DNA from: Pseudomonas sp. 102515
GTDB taxonomy: Bacteria > Pseudomonadota > Gammaproteobacteria > Pseudomonadales > Pseudomonadaceae
Length of the DNA: 64,000 nt
Reading direction: 5' to 3'
NCBI RefSeq assembly: GCF_031085165.1
Contig: NZ_JAVHTY010000002.1
Coordinates: forward strand, 310,001 to 374,000
The notes beneath the pieces were generated by a model that saw only the letters and a program-made list of their open reading frames with translations, did no database searches and was not told where the DNA came from. Below are positions 34,298 through 43,291 of the stretch, piece after piece (position 1 is the first letter of the stretch; each line of letters begins with the position of its first letter). Both the position numbers and the translations under genes were made by a program.

Positions 34298-34336
34298 GCG
34301 CCCGGTGTCCTGGCGCGATGTCAGGACACCGGGCGC
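34298..34336. other. 15-bp perfect hairpin after aspD
   Basis: GCGCCCGGTGTCCTG pairs completely with CAGGACACCGGGCGC around a 9-base loop, 8 bp after the aspD stop. No T tract follows, so it is not a standard terminator, but it may protect or end the aspTD mRNA. A TATACT box lies just beyond, at 34340. Confidence 0.7.
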
Positions 34337-34339
34337 AGG

Positions 34340-34345
34340 CTATAC
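34340..34345 (+). promoter_or_regulatory. Possible -10 box of the YajD-like gene
   Basis: TATACT lies 33 bp before the start codon, in the right place for a leader with its own ribosome-binding site. The matching -35 would fall inside the hairpin arm and is not a good consensus. Confidence 0.35.
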
Positions 34346-34377
34346 TGGCTGCCTCTCCTAGACCCTGAGGGTGCAGC

Positions 34378-34734
34378 ATGGCTACCGATACCTCGAAGCT
34401 GGATCGAATCCTCGCCGAGACCCAGCGCGAGCGCGAACGCGGCTATCGTGAAAAAGCGCTGAAGATGTATCCCCACGTCTGCGGTCGCTGCGCACGGGAA
34501 TTCGCCGGCAAGCGCCTGAGTGAGCTGACCGTGCATCATCGTGACCACAACCACGACAACAATCCCCAGGACGGCTCCAACTGGGAATTGCTCTGCCTGT
34601 ACTGCCACGACAACGAGCACAGCCGCTACACCGATCAGCAGTACTTCAGCGACAGCTCGCTGAGCACGCCCAAGGTGGCCCAGGCCACCCACAATCCCTT
34701 CGCCGGGCTGGCAGGACTGCTGAAAAAGGACTGA
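34378..34734 (+). CDS. yajD: YajD-family HNH nuclease
   Basis: A 118-aa protein. The HNH nuclease core has CGRCAREF, LTVHHRDHNHDNNPQDGSNW and LCLYCHDNEHSRY, giving two CxxC zinc pairs and the central H-H-N residues. The N-terminal 30 residues are a charged helix (LDRILAETQRERERGYREKA). E. coli YajD has the same organisation, and its cellular role is unknown. The gene stands alone with a likely promoter at 34340. Confidence 0.87.
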   Translation: MATDTSKLDRILAETQRERERGYREKALKMYPHVCGRCAREFAGKRLSELTVHHRDHNHDNNPQDGSNWELLCLYCHDNEHSRYTDQQYFSDSSLSTPKVAQATHNPFAGLAGLLKKD

Positions 34735-34838
34735 GTGCGCGGCGATCCAGGGAGGTCGCCCTGCCTTAAGCCGATCTTAAGTCTCACGCTCTAGCGTTTC
34801 AGGTCTTTGGCCGGTTGCCGACCTGGGAGCGAGCAGGG

Positions 34839-35540
34839 ATGGGACGTTCGAACGTGGCGAAGCGATTGTCCGCCGGGGCCTTGGCCTTGCTGACCGCAGG
34901 CTGCCTGACGGAGGCCTCCGCCGAGATGACCGTCATCCGCGGAGAGGGCGTTGGCGCTTCCGCCGACACCGCGTCGGTGTACTTCAACAGCGGTATCAAC
35001 GATCGCTCGGTCAGCTCCCTGTTGGCTGCCCTGAGCGACATCGCCCTCAAGTATCCCGCCACCAAGAACGTCAATCTCTATCTCAACAGCCCTGGCGGCA
35101 GCATGGAGGCGGGCTATGTCGCCTACGAGTTCATCCGCCGCTATCCGCTGCACATCAATACCATCGACGCCGCCGCGACGGACTCATCCGCCACCATGAT
35201 CTACTGTGCGGCCGAAGATCGTTATGCCGCGCCGCTCTCCAGCTTTCTCCTGCATCCGGCCGCGGCGGCCATCGCCGTCAACGGCTACATGAAGCCGGAC
35301 CAGGCCAAGCAGGCGTTCGAGGACGTCGAGCGCGAGAACCTCAAGTTCCGCGAGATCTACAAGGGCTGCCTCACGTTGGCGCCGGCAGAGCTCACCACCT
35401 TGCTGTCCTCCGAAAGCAACAGACGACGATTGGGCTACGACGCGGCCAAGGACATCGGTCTGATCACCCGGGCCCTGGAGCGGTTACCGCGTGGGACGGA
35501 CCGTGCCGCCTATTTCGTCAGCGATGGCGGAGGTCGTTGA
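34839..35540 (+). CDS. ClpP/crotonase-fold lipoprotein
   Basis: A 233-aa envelope protein. The N-terminus has a lipoprotein signal (LSAGALALLTAGC, Cys about 22). The mature part is ClpP-like: strand VNLYLNSPGGSMEAGY, then AAATDSSATMIYCAAEDRYA, where S117 aligns with the ClpP nucleophile, and SSFLLHPAA, where H139 aligns with the catalytic His. The two elements keep ClpP spacing. Envelope ClpP-like proteins are uncharacterised in Pseudomonas. An earlier ATG at 34815 would add eight residues without improving the signal peptide. Confidence 0.8.
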   Translation: MGRSNVAKRLSAGALALLTAGCLTEASAEMTVIRGEGVGASADTASVYFNSGINDRSVSSLLAALSDIALKYPATKNVNLYLNSPGGSMEAGYVAYEFIRRYPLHINTIDAAATDSSATMIYCAAEDRYAAPLSSFLLHPAAAAIAVNGYMKPDQAKQAFEDVERENLKFREIYKGCLTLAPAELTTLLSSESNRRRLGYDAAKDIGLITRALERLPRGTDRAAYFVSDGGGR

Positions 35541-35646
35541 CGGCAGCGGTGCCCCGGGGTAGTCGATGGGTCGTCCTGACCATACGGATGCCTGCGCGTG
35601 GAAAGGCTGCGCCATCTTCTACCCTTCCGGGCGTCCATCCCTGGCG

Positions 35647-35683
35647 CCCCCTCTCCCTTGGGGAGGGGACCGGGGTGAGGGAA
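35647..35683. repeat. Dispersed GC-rich inverted repeat (CCCTCTCCC...GGGGTGAGGG)
   Basis: CCCCCTCTCCCTTGGGGAGG, followed by GGACCGGGGTGAGGG, has self-complementary arms. It is related to the sequences at 20203–20240 and 19417–19444. It lies between the ClpP-like gene and the 3' end of the chemoreceptor gene. Confidence 0.6.
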
Positions 35684-35721
35684 GGCGGCGGGCGCCAGGA
35701 GCCGCTGGTCGCCCGCCAGGA

Positions 35722-37635
35722 TCACACCTTGAAGCGCGCCGTCATCTCCTGCAGGCGTACGCCGATGCGGGCCAGCTCCATGCTCGACGAGGCCGTCTCC
35801 TCGCTGGCGGCGGCGGTCTGGTCGGAGATGTCGCGGACGTTGGTGACATTGCGGCTGATCTCTTCGCCGGCCGAGCTCTGCTGTTCGGCGGCGCAGGCGA
35901 TCTGCTCGTTCATCGACTCGATGTCCTTGACCGACCGGGTGATGCGTTTGAGCATCTCGCCCGCCTCGCGGGACAGGCCGACACTGCTCTCGGTCAGCTG
36001 CACATTGTGGTCGAGCACCGTCGCCATGCGATCGGTGCTCTGGTGCAGACCGGTGATGAGCTGGGCGATCTCGTCGGTCGAGGAGCGGGTGCGCTGGGCC
36101 AGGCCGCGGACCTCGTCGGCGACCACGGCGAAGCCGCGTCCCGCCTCGCCGGCGCGGGCGGCTTCGATGGCGGCATTGAGCGCCAGCAGGTTGGTCTGCT
36201 CGGAAACGGCCTTGATCACGTCGAGCACGCCGCCGATGCTGTCGGCGTGATCGCGCAGGGTGGCCATGGCGGTCTTGGTCGATTCCATTTCCCGGGCCAG
36301 CACCTCGATCTGGTCGACCGCCTTGCTCACCGACTGCTCGCCCTGCAGGGCCTGGCGACTGGCTTCCAGCGCGGACTTGGCCGCGTCCCCGGCGTTGCGC
36401 GCCACCTCGTGGGTGGTGGCGGTCATCTCCTGCATGGCGGTGGCGATCTGGTCGGTCTCGACCTTTTGCGACTGCACCCCGGCGCTGGTCTGTTCGGTGA
36501 CCGCCGACAGCTGCTCGGCGGCACTGGCCACCTGGACCACACCGTCGCGTACCTCGCCGATCAGGCGCCGCAGGTTGCCGGTCATGCCTTGCATGCTGGT
36601 CTGCAGGGCGCCCAGTTCATCCTTGCGGGTGACCTGCTGCTGATGAGTGAAGTCACCGTTGGCGACCTGCTCGGCCAAGGCCACGGTGTCTTGCAAGGGC
36701 TTGACGATGGAGCGGGTGATCAGCCAGGCACAGGCCAGGCCCAGGGCGATGGCGACGGCCAACCAGATCAACAGCAGCTGACGGGCACCGGCCACGTCGG
36801 CCGTGCGGAATTCCTGCTGGCTGGCGGTGAGCTTGTCGGCGATGCCGAGCAGAGTGGTAATGGTCGTGGTGATACCGCCCTGTGCCTGGTCCACCCGCGC
36901 CTGTGCCGCCGCCAGTTGGTCGAGCCGCTGCTGGTAGCCGGAGATTTCACCGAGCAACTTCTGCACGGTCTCGGCCGGCAGTGCCGTGGCGCTGAGCGCC
37001 TTGGCCTGGGTGAGCGCATCGTTGACGGAGTTGCGCGCCGTCTGCTCGCTGTCCTTGCCGGGTGCGTTGGCATAGCCACGGAAATCCACTCTCATCCGCT
37101 GCACGCCAATGAAGAGTGCCGTCAGCTGTTGGCGGTCGGCAGGGCGACCGGTCTCGCCATTCACCGCTTCGGCCAGCGTGAGCAGGTGGGCGTTGGCGGC
37201 CTCGGCCGCGCTGGTGGCGACCTTGCGGATGGCTTCCCGCTCGCGGGTGGCGGTGATCGTCTGGTTGTAGAAGTCGCGATAGCGTTTGAGCGCCGTCCCT
37301 GTCTCGTCGAGCAAGGCCTTGTTCACGGGCGAATTGAAGTGCGGGACGATGGCCTGCAACTGGCCTTCGATCTTGTTCAGGGCAGCGAGCCACTTGGCCG
37401 CCTGGGCGTCATCGGCCTTGGTGAGATACACCAGCCGCTCGATGCGCATGTCGCGGGCCAGGCTGCTGTAGCCAGCGATATCGTTCATGCGCTCGCTGCG
37501 ATCGCGCAGGGTATCGGTGGCTGACCAGCCGGTGTAGGCCACCAGCAGGATCATGCCGATGAGCAGGGCGAAGCCAAGGCCCAGCTTGGCCCTGACGCTT
37601 ATATTGCTTAGTGGATTCCAGCCAACTTGCTGCAT
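35722..37635 (-). CDS. Methyl-accepting chemotaxis protein with HBM-type sensor
   Basis: A 637-aa chemoreceptor. N-terminal helix (about 17–37, [19 protein letters not shown]), a roughly 250-residue all-helical periplasmic sensor ([35 protein letters not shown]) of the helical bimodular (HBM) type as in McpS, a second helix ([20 protein letters not shown]), a HAMP domain, and the signalling tip with [19 protein letters not shown]. There is no C-terminal pentapeptide tether. HBM receptors bind organic acids or polyamines, so the ligand is open. The ATG gives [11 protein letters not shown]. It is a single gene. Confidence 0.9.
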   Translation of the reverse strand: MQQVGWNPLSNISVRAKLGLGFALLIGMILLVAYTGWSATDTLRDRSERMNDIAGYSSLARDMRIERLVYLTKADDAQAAKWLAALNKIEGQLQAIVPHFNSPVNKALLDETGTALKRYRDFYNQTITATREREAIRKVATSAAEAANAHLLTLAEAVNGETGRPADRQQLTALFIGVQRMRVDFRGYANAPGKDSEQTARNSVNDALTQAKALSATALPAETVQKLLGEISGYQQRLDQLAAAQARVDQAQGGITTTITTLLGIADKLTASQQEFRTADVAGARQLLLIWLAVAIALGLACAWLITRSIVKPLQDTVALAEQVANGDFTHQQQVTRKDELGALQTSMQGMTGNLRRLIGEVRDGVVQVASAAEQLSAVTEQTSAGVQSQKVETDQIATAMQEMTATTHEVARNAGDAAKSALEASRQALQGEQSVSKAVDQIEVLAREMESTKTAMATLRDHADSIGGVLDVIKAVSEQTNLLALNAAIEAARAGEAGRGFAVVADEVRGLAQRTRSSTDEIAQLITGLHQSTDRMATVLDHNVQLTESSVGLSREAGEMLKRITRSVKDIESMNEQIACAAEQQSSAGEEISRNVTNVRDISDQTAAASEETASSSMELARIGVRLQEMTARFKV

Positions 37636-38155
37636 GTGGACTACCTGGATAGCGGAGCGTTGGAAGGTGCGGGCCTGAAGGCCTCGCGCCTCGAGCTTCG
37701 CGGTTACGGCAGCCTCTGTCGATTTGTCAGCCGGCCGGCAGGACCGGTCGGTGCGAAGGGGCGCTTGGCAGCTTGTGCGGGTAACCACGGATTGGCCCCA
37801 AGGAATCGTCGTGGCGTTGGCTCTCGATCCGTCACCGCGTCGAGGGAAGAGCAGGCGGCGATGGCTCAAGGATGGACGCATCCGCGACCACGATTCTTAA
37901 GGGCTGCCTAATAGAACTCGAATCGCCGCAATATTCGAATCCGGACGATAGGCTGCGTGATTACCTGGATATTCGGCAGGATTGCAAGTGATCCCATATC
38001 TTATCTGTTTGATTTTACAGCGTTTTCCTGTCTATTGGTTTGACGATATTGGCGGTGGATGAGTGTCGTAGAAGACGGGTTGCCTATCTTCGGCCGCAAT
38101 GAAAAACGCCCCGACCTTAGGGGCGGGGCGTTTTTCATTGGGCTAGGCTACTGGA
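37636..38155. other. Intergenic region between chemoreceptor and acetolactate-synthase-like gene
   Basis: 520 bases with no convincing gene. From about 37905 to 38095 it is AT-richer than its surroundings and contains an inverted word (TCGAAT at 37918, ATTCGA at 37933). The terminator at 38097–38140 fills its right end. The left end must hold the chemoreceptor promoter (minus strand), but no sigma-28 or sigma-70 match was clear to me. Confidence 0.5.
38097..38140 (-). terminator. Strong Rho-independent terminator (bidirectional)
   Basis: A perfect 17-bp stem CAATGAAAAACGCCCCG / CGGGGCGTTTTTCATTG around a 10-base loop, with T5 on either strand. It is 16 bp after the stop of the acetolactate-synthase-like gene and should end its mRNA. 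Confidence 0.93.
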
Positions 38156-39802
38156 TCAGACCGCCGCGCTGCGTTCCTTGATGTCCTGGTGCAGGATGCG
38201 GTCGTTCTCGGAGTAGTCCACCGGGCAATCGATGACGTGGACGCCGGGGGTGTCCAGGCAGTGCTGCACCAGCGGGGCGAAGGCCGCGGCGCTTTCCACG
38301 CGATGGCCGTAGGCGCCGTAGCTTTCGGCGTAGCGGACGAAGTCCGGGTTGCCGTAGTCCAGGCCGAAGTCCTCGAAGCCCATCTGCGCCTGCTTCCAGC
38401 GGATCATGCCGTAGCCGTCGTCGCGCAGGATGATGACCACCAGGTTCATCTTCAGGCGCACCGCCGTTTCCAGCTCCTGGCTGTTCATCATGAAGCCGCC
38501 GTCGCCGCAGACCGCGACGATGGGGGTGCTGGGATGGACCAGGCGCGCGGCCATGGCCGACGGCAGGCCGGCGCCCATGGTGGCCAAGGCGTTGTCCAGC
38601 AGCACCGTGTTGGGCATGTAGGCCTTGTAGTTGCGGGCGAACCAGATCTTGTAGATGCCGTTGTCCAGGGCGACGATGCCGTCGGACGGCAGCACGTTGC
38701 GCAGATCGGCCACCAGGCGCTGCGGATAGACCGGGAAACGGTCGTCGGTGGCGCCTTCGGCGACATGGGCCTCGTTGGCTTCGCGGATGTGCAGCAGGCG
38801 GTCGAAGTCCCAGGTGGGCTGGACCTCGATGCGTTCCTTGATCTCCCAGATGGCGTTGGCGATGTCGCCGACCACCTCGACCTGGGGGAAGTACACCGGA
38901 TCGACTTCGGCGGAGCGGAAGTTGATGTGGATGACCTCGGTGCCGCCGCGGGTCATGAAGAACGGCGGCTTCTCGATCACATCGTGGCCGATGTTGACGA
39001 TGAGGTCGGCGGACTCCAGGGCGCGGTGCACGAAGTCACCGGCGGAGAGGGCGGCGTTGCCCAGGAAGCGCGGATGGCGCTCGTCGACCACGCCCTTGCC
39101 GAGCTGGGTGGTGACGAAGGGGATGCCGGTCTTCTCGATCAGCTGGCGCAGCACCCGCGCGGTCATCTTGCGGTTGGTGCCGGCGCCCAGCACCAGTACC
39201 GGGCTGCGGGCGTTTTCCAGCTTGGAGACGGCGGCGGCGATGGCCTTGGCCTCGGCGACCGGACGGCGGCTCAGGCTCGGCGGTACCGGCAGGCTCTCGG
39301 TGTGCTCGTCGGCGATGTCTTCCGGCAATTCCAGGTGCACGGAGCCGGGCTTTTCTTCCTCGGCGAGGCGGAAGGCCTCGCGGATGCGCGACGGGATGTT
39401 GTCGGCGGAGGCGAACTGGTGGGTGTACTTGGTGAGCGGCGCCATCATGCGGCACACGTCGAGAATCTGGAAACGCCCCTGCTTGGATTTCTTGATCGGC
39501 TTCTGGCCGGTCAGCATCAGCATCGGCATGCCGCCCAGGTAGGCGTAGGCGCCGGCGGTGACCAGGTTGGTGGCCCCTGGGCCGAGGGTGGAAAGGCAGA
39601 CCCCGGTCTTGCCGGTGAAGCGGCCGTAGGTGGCGGCCATGAAGCCGGCGGACTGCTCGTGGCGAGTCAGGATCAGCTTGATCTGCGAGGAGCGCCGCAG
39701 GGATTCCAGCAGGTCCAGGTTCTCTTCGCCGGGAATGCCGAAGATGTATTCCACACCCTCGTTTTCCAAGCAGCGAACGACCAGATCGGAGGCCTTCATC
39801 AT
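38156..39802 (-). CDS. Acetolactate synthase large-subunit-like TPP enzyme
   Basis: A 548-aa thiamine-diphosphate enzyme. The activating Glu is E49 in LTRHEQSAGFMA. The TPP/Mg motif starts GDGGFMMNSQELETAVRLK and ends ILRDDGYGM, with Asp-Asp where many relatives have Asn-Asn or Asn-Asp. IFGIPGEENLDLLES opens the protein. No small regulatory subunit gene is adjacent, and the sequence looks like the catabolic, FAD-independent branch, so pyruvate to acetolactate is likely but the true 2-oxo acid is uncertain. It ends at the terminator at 38097. The start is one of two adjacent ATGs. Confidence 0.86.
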   Translation of the reverse strand: MMKASDLVVRCLENEGVEYIFGIPGEENLDLLESLRRSSQIKLILTRHEQSAGFMAATYGRFTGKTGVCLSTLGPGATNLVTAGAYAYLGGMPMLMLTGQKPIKKSKQGRFQILDVCRMMAPLTKYTHQFASADNIPSRIREAFRLAEEEKPGSVHLELPEDIADEHTESLPVPPSLSRRPVAEAKAIAAAVSKLENARSPVLVLGAGTNRKMTARVLRQLIEKTGIPFVTTQLGKGVVDERHPRFLGNAALSAGDFVHRALESADLIVNIGHDVIEKPPFFMTRGGTEVIHINFRSAEVDPVYFPQVEVVGDIANAIWEIKERIEVQPTWDFDRLLHIREANEAHVAEGATDDRFPVYPQRLVADLRNVLPSDGIVALDNGIYKIWFARNYKAYMPNTVLLDNALATMGAGLPSAMAARLVHPSTPIVAVCGDGGFMMNSQELETAVRLKMNLVVIILRDDGYGMIRWKQAQMGFEDFGLDYGNPDFVRYAESYGAYGHRVESAAAFAPLVQHCLDTPGVHVIDCPVDYSENDRILHQDIKERSAAV

Positions 39803-39954
39803 GAGTGTTGTATTCCTTGTAGGGTGGGTGGCGAGCGCCTGAGGCGCCTCCTCTATGAGGCGCGGCGGTCACTGTACTCAGGAACGGCGAAACATTTCAA
39901 AACAAGGAGCCACCCAGTTTTACTTCTGTGACGAAAGGCCGCAGCGGAAACGAT

Positions 39955-41103
39955 TCAGGCGACGCAGCGCTGCAGCGACGCCTTGGCGCGGCTCAGGCGC
40001 AGCCCGGCGAACAGCAGGCCCAGCGCGGCGATCACCAGGGCCGGTTGCAGGTCGCCAGCGAAATGACTGCTGGCCGCGCCGAGCAGCGGACCGAGCAATT
40101 GGCCACTGGCGAAGCTGGCGGTGAGTACCCCGGCGTTGCGTTGCGGCGTGGCCGGCGCCAGCTCGCGACCGTACTGCATCACCAGCTGCATGCAGGCGAG
40201 GAAGGGGCCGCCACAGAGCAGCACACCGAGGAACAGCGCCAGGCTGCCCGGCAAGAGGCAGAGCAGCACCCCTGCGGCCTGCAGCCAGAGGGTGGCGATC
40301 AGCCAGCGGCGGGTTTCGGTGCCCGGGCGTCTCAGGCTCACCAGCACTACGCCCAGGGCCGCCGCCAGTCCATAGCCGGGCCAGAAGAGATCGGCCTGCC
40401 ACTGGCCGTGGAAGCGGCTGGCGGCCATCTGCGACAGGAAGGTGGCCGGCAGGATGTAGCCGACGCCCACCAGGCCATAGGCCAGGATCAAGCGGTTGAA
40501 GGCCGGCGAGCGCTTGGCCGGCGTCGCGGCGGTGGTCGGCAGCGGGGGGGCGGGGCCCCGGCGCGGCAGCAGGGGCAGCAGCGCCAGGGTCGCGACGCTG
40601 GCGAGCAGGCCGTAGCTCAGCCACAGCTGGTTGGAGTCGCCGCCCAGGCGATTGCTGACCAGGGCCATCAGGCCACTGATGAGGATGCCCACCCCGGGAC
40701 CGGTAAAGACCAGGGCGCCAAGGCGTGGCCGTCCGGCCTCGGCGGCCAGGGGTTGACTCAGACCGGTCACCATTACCAGCACCCAGGCACTGGCCAGGCC
40801 GGTACCGAAGCGCAGCAGTGCCTGGGCGGCCAGGCCATCGGCCAGCAGCGAGGCCAGGGTCAGGCCGGCGCAGAGCCAGAGGCCTCCGACCAGACGCGCA
40901 TGGGTGCGACGGGCGAAGAGGGCGTCCAGGGCCCCGAGCAGATAGCCCAGGTAGTTGGCCGCGGCCAGCAGACTGGCGCCGGTGAGGTCGATCTGACCTT
41001 CGGCGATGAGATGGGGCAGGGCGGGGGTGAGGGCGAAGCGGCCGATGCCCATGGCGGTGGCCAGGGCCAGCAGGCAGGCCAGCAGGCGGGTGGTGGCGGT
41101 CAT
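39955..41103 (-). CDS. YbfB/YjiJ-family MFS transporter
   Basis: A 382-aa transporter with about twelve transmembrane helices. The start TMTATTRLLACLLALATAMG and the motifs AMGIGRFALTPALPHLI, AANYLGYLLGALDAL and YGLVGVGYILPATFLSQMA are typical of the YbfB/YjiJ subgroup, of unknown substrate. It is divergent from a LysR gene 102 bp away, which probably controls it. ATG 41103 is used; an ATG six codons earlier is possible. Confidence 0.85.
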   Translation of the reverse strand: MTATTRLLACLLALATAMGIGRFALTPALPHLIAEGQIDLTGASLLAAANYLGYLLGALDALFARRTHARLVGGLWLCAGLTLASLLADGLAAQALLRFGTGLASAWVLVMVTGLSQPLAAEAGRPRLGALVFTGPGVGILISGLMALVSNRLGGDSNQLWLSYGLLASVATLALLPLLPRRGPAPPLPTTAATPAKRSPAFNRLILAYGLVGVGYILPATFLSQMAASRFHGQWQADLFWPGYGLAAALGVVLVSLRRPGTETRRWLIATLWLQAAGVLLCLLPGSLALFLGVLLCGGPFLACMQLVMQYGRELAPATPQRNAGVLTASFASGQLLGPLLGAASSHFAGDLQPALVIAALGLLFAGLRLSRAKASLQRCVA

Positions 41104-41205
41104 CGAAAAGGCTCCGGTCACATTTGGATGCTGACAGCCTAGGCCTTGAAGTTGATCAATAAAAACGAATAATAGAGAAACAGGTGTTCAGATAAAGAGA
41201 AAGGT

Positions 41206-42090
41206 ATGGAATTCGCCGAATTGCGCATCTTCCAGGCGGTGGCCGAAGAGGGCTCGCTGGTGCGCGCCGCCGAGCGGCTCAACCGGGTGCCCTCCAATCT
41301 CTCCACGCGCCTACGCCAGCTGGAAGACAAGCTGGGGGTGGAGCTGTTCCTGCGCGAGCGGCAGCGGCTGCACCTGACCGCCGCCGGCCACCGCCTGCTG
41401 GACTACGCCCATCGCCTGTTCGCTCTGGCCGACGAGGCACGTAGCGCGGTGCAGGGCGGCGAGCCGGCCGGTACCTTCGTCCTGGGGTCCATGTTCAGTA
41501 CCGCGGCCATTCATCTGCCGGGGCTACTGGCGCGCTATCACCAGCGCTATCCCAAGGTGAATCTGCAGGTGCACAGCGGCCCCAGCGGCGAACTGGTGGA
41601 GGGCCTGCTGGCCGGTCGCCTGGACGCCGCCCTGGTGGACGGGCCCGCGCCCGACGCGGCGCTGGAAGGCCAGCCCTGGTTCGAGGAACGCCTGGTGCTG
41701 ATCACCGGGCTGGAGCTCGGTCCGGTGCGCTCACCCGCCGACGTGGCCGGGCGCCCGGTGTTCGGCTTTCGCGCCGGCTGCTCCTATCGTCGCTACCTGG
41801 ACACCTGGTACGCGGCGGCGGGGGTGCCCAGCGGACCGGTGATGGAGATCGAGTCCTACCACAGCATGCTGGCCTGCGTGATCACCGGCGGGGTGGCGCT
41901 GATGCCGGAATCCATGCTCGACAGCCTGCCCGGACGCGAGCGGGTGCAGCGCCACCCGATCCAGGCGCGCTTCGCCCAGGCGACCACCTGGCTGATGTGG
42001 CGCAAGGGCCGCGAAGGGGCCAATCTGCGCAGCTGGCTGGAGTTGCGCGAGAGCCGGCAGAACGACCGCGAAGCTGTTGCTTTGGTGTGA
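41206..42090 (+). CDS. LysR-family transcriptional regulator
   Basis: A 294-aa LysR protein: N-terminal winged helix (EFAELRIFQAVAEEGSLVRA, then ERLNRVPSNLSTRLRQLEDK) and a periplasmic-binding-like effector domain (residues about 90–290). It is divergent from the YbfB/YjiJ-type MFS gene, the usual arrangement for a LysR protein and its target. The effector is unknown. The start is the ATG after GAGAAAGGT. Confidence 0.9.
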   Translation: MEFAELRIFQAVAEEGSLVRAAERLNRVPSNLSTRLRQLEDKLGVELFLRERQRLHLTAAGHRLLDYAHRLFALADEARSAVQGGEPAGTFVLGSMFSTAAIHLPGLLARYHQRYPKVNLQVHSGPSGELVEGLLAGRLDAALVDGPAPDAALEGQPWFEERLVLITGLELGPVRSPADVAGRPVFGFRAGCSYRRYLDTWYAAAGVPSGPVMEIESYHSMLACVITGGVALMPESMLDSLPGRERVQRHPIQARFAQATTWLMWRKGREGANLRSWLELRESRQNDREAVALV

Positions 42091-42140
42091 TGATTGCCCG
42101 ATCCTAGGCGGCGGACTCCTACCGTCTACCGAGGACGATC

Positions 42141-43061
42141 ATGATAAGAATAGCCATCGTCGGTTTGGGCAAGATCGCCCGTGACCAGCACCTGCCGGCG
42201 CTCGCCGCCAATCCCGAATACGAGCTGGTCGCCGTGGCCAGCCGCAACGCCCAGCTCGACGGCGTCGCCCACTATCCCAGCCTGAGCACCCTGCTCGAAG
42301 ACGGCCCGGCCGTCGATGCCGTGTCGCTCTGCGCGCCCGCGGCGGTACGCTACGAACAGGCCCGCGAGGCCTTGGCGGCGGGCAAGCACGTGATGCTGGA
42401 GAAACCGCCGGGGGCGACCCTGAGCGAGGTGGATGCCCTGGCCCGCCAGGCCGAGGTGGCAGGGCTTTCGCTGTTCGCCACCTGGCACTCCCGCTATGCC
42501 CAGGGCGTGCAGCCGGCCCGCGCATGGCTGGAAGGCAAGCGCATCCAGGCGGTGCGGATCGAATGGAAGGAAGACGTGCGCGTCTGGCATCCGGGTCAGG
42601 CCTGGATCTGGGAGCCGGGCGGCATGGGCGTCTTCGATCCGGGCATCAATGCCCTGTCCATCGTCACCGCCCTCCTGCCGCGACCGTTCTTTCTCCAGGA
42701 GGCGACGCTGCAGGTGCCAGGCAACTGCCAGACCCCGGTGGCGGCGCGACTGGCCTTCGTCGACAGCGCCGGGGTGCCCATCGCTGCCGACTTCGACTTC
42801 CTGCAGACCGGCCCCCAGACCTGGGACATCCACGTCGACACCGATGGCGGCCGCCTGACCCTGAGCAAGGGCGGCAGCGAGCTGTACCTGGACGGCCAGC
42901 TGACCCACCAGGGCCCCGACCAGGAATACGCCGGCCTCTATGCCCGCTTCGCCGAACTGGTCGCCCAGAACCGCTCCGATGTGGACGTGGCCCCGCTGCG
43001 CCATGTCGCCGACGCCTTCCTCTATGGCCGTCGCGAGACGGTAGCGGAGTTTCACGAGTAG
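42141..43061 (+). CDS. gal: D-galactose 1-dehydrogenase (Gfo/Idh/MocA family)
   Basis: A 306-aa NAD(P)-dependent dehydrogenase. The Rossmann loop IAIVGLGKIARDQHLPAL, the catalytic Lys motif EKPPGATLSEVD and the family region RIEWKEDVRVWHPGQAWIW, then GGMGVFDPGINALSIV, match the Pseudomonas fluorescens D-galactose 1-dehydrogenase (Gal), which oxidises galactose or arabinose to the lactone. The rest of the galactonate pathway is not in the window. It is 50 bp downstream of the LysR gene in the same direction. Confidence 0.88.
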   Translation: MIRIAIVGLGKIARDQHLPALAANPEYELVAVASRNAQLDGVAHYPSLSTLLEDGPAVDAVSLCAPAAVRYEQAREALAAGKHVMLEKPPGATLSEVDALARQAEVAGLSLFATWHSRYAQGVQPARAWLEGKRIQAVRIEWKEDVRVWHPGQAWIWEPGGMGVFDPGINALSIVTALLPRPFFLQEATLQVPGNCQTPVAARLAFVDSAGVPIAADFDFLQTGPQTWDIHVDTDGGRLTLSKGGSELYLDGQLTHQGPDQEYAGLYARFAELVAQNRSDVDVAPLRHVADAFLYGRRETVAEFHE

Positions 43062-43111
43062 GGCGACCCTCTACCCGCAGGAGAGGCGCCTTCGGCCACC
43101 GCGACCTCTCG

Positions 43112-43274
43112 TAGGCTGGGTTGAGCACAGCGAAGCCCAACGCTGCCCGGAGCTGTTGGGCTTCGACGATGGAGCTGTCTCAACCCGACCGACGACTCGG
43201 TGGTTTCCATGACCCCAATAAAGAGGAGGCGCTCAGCTCCGGCGTAGGGTGGAAAACGGCGCCGCCTTTTCCAC
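43112..43274. repeat. Composite intergenic repeat region
   Basis: Two inverted copies of the GGGCTTCG family (GGTTGAGCACAGCGAAGCCC at about 43119 and GTTGGGCTTCGACGATGG at 43155, followed by a CTCAACCC end). A different palindrome at 43249–43274 (GTGGAAAACGGCGCCGCC, then TTTTCCAC) is a common pseudomonad intergenic word. It fills the space between gal and trmA. Confidence 0.6.
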
Positions 43275-43291
43275 GTGGGCTGGCTCGACGC

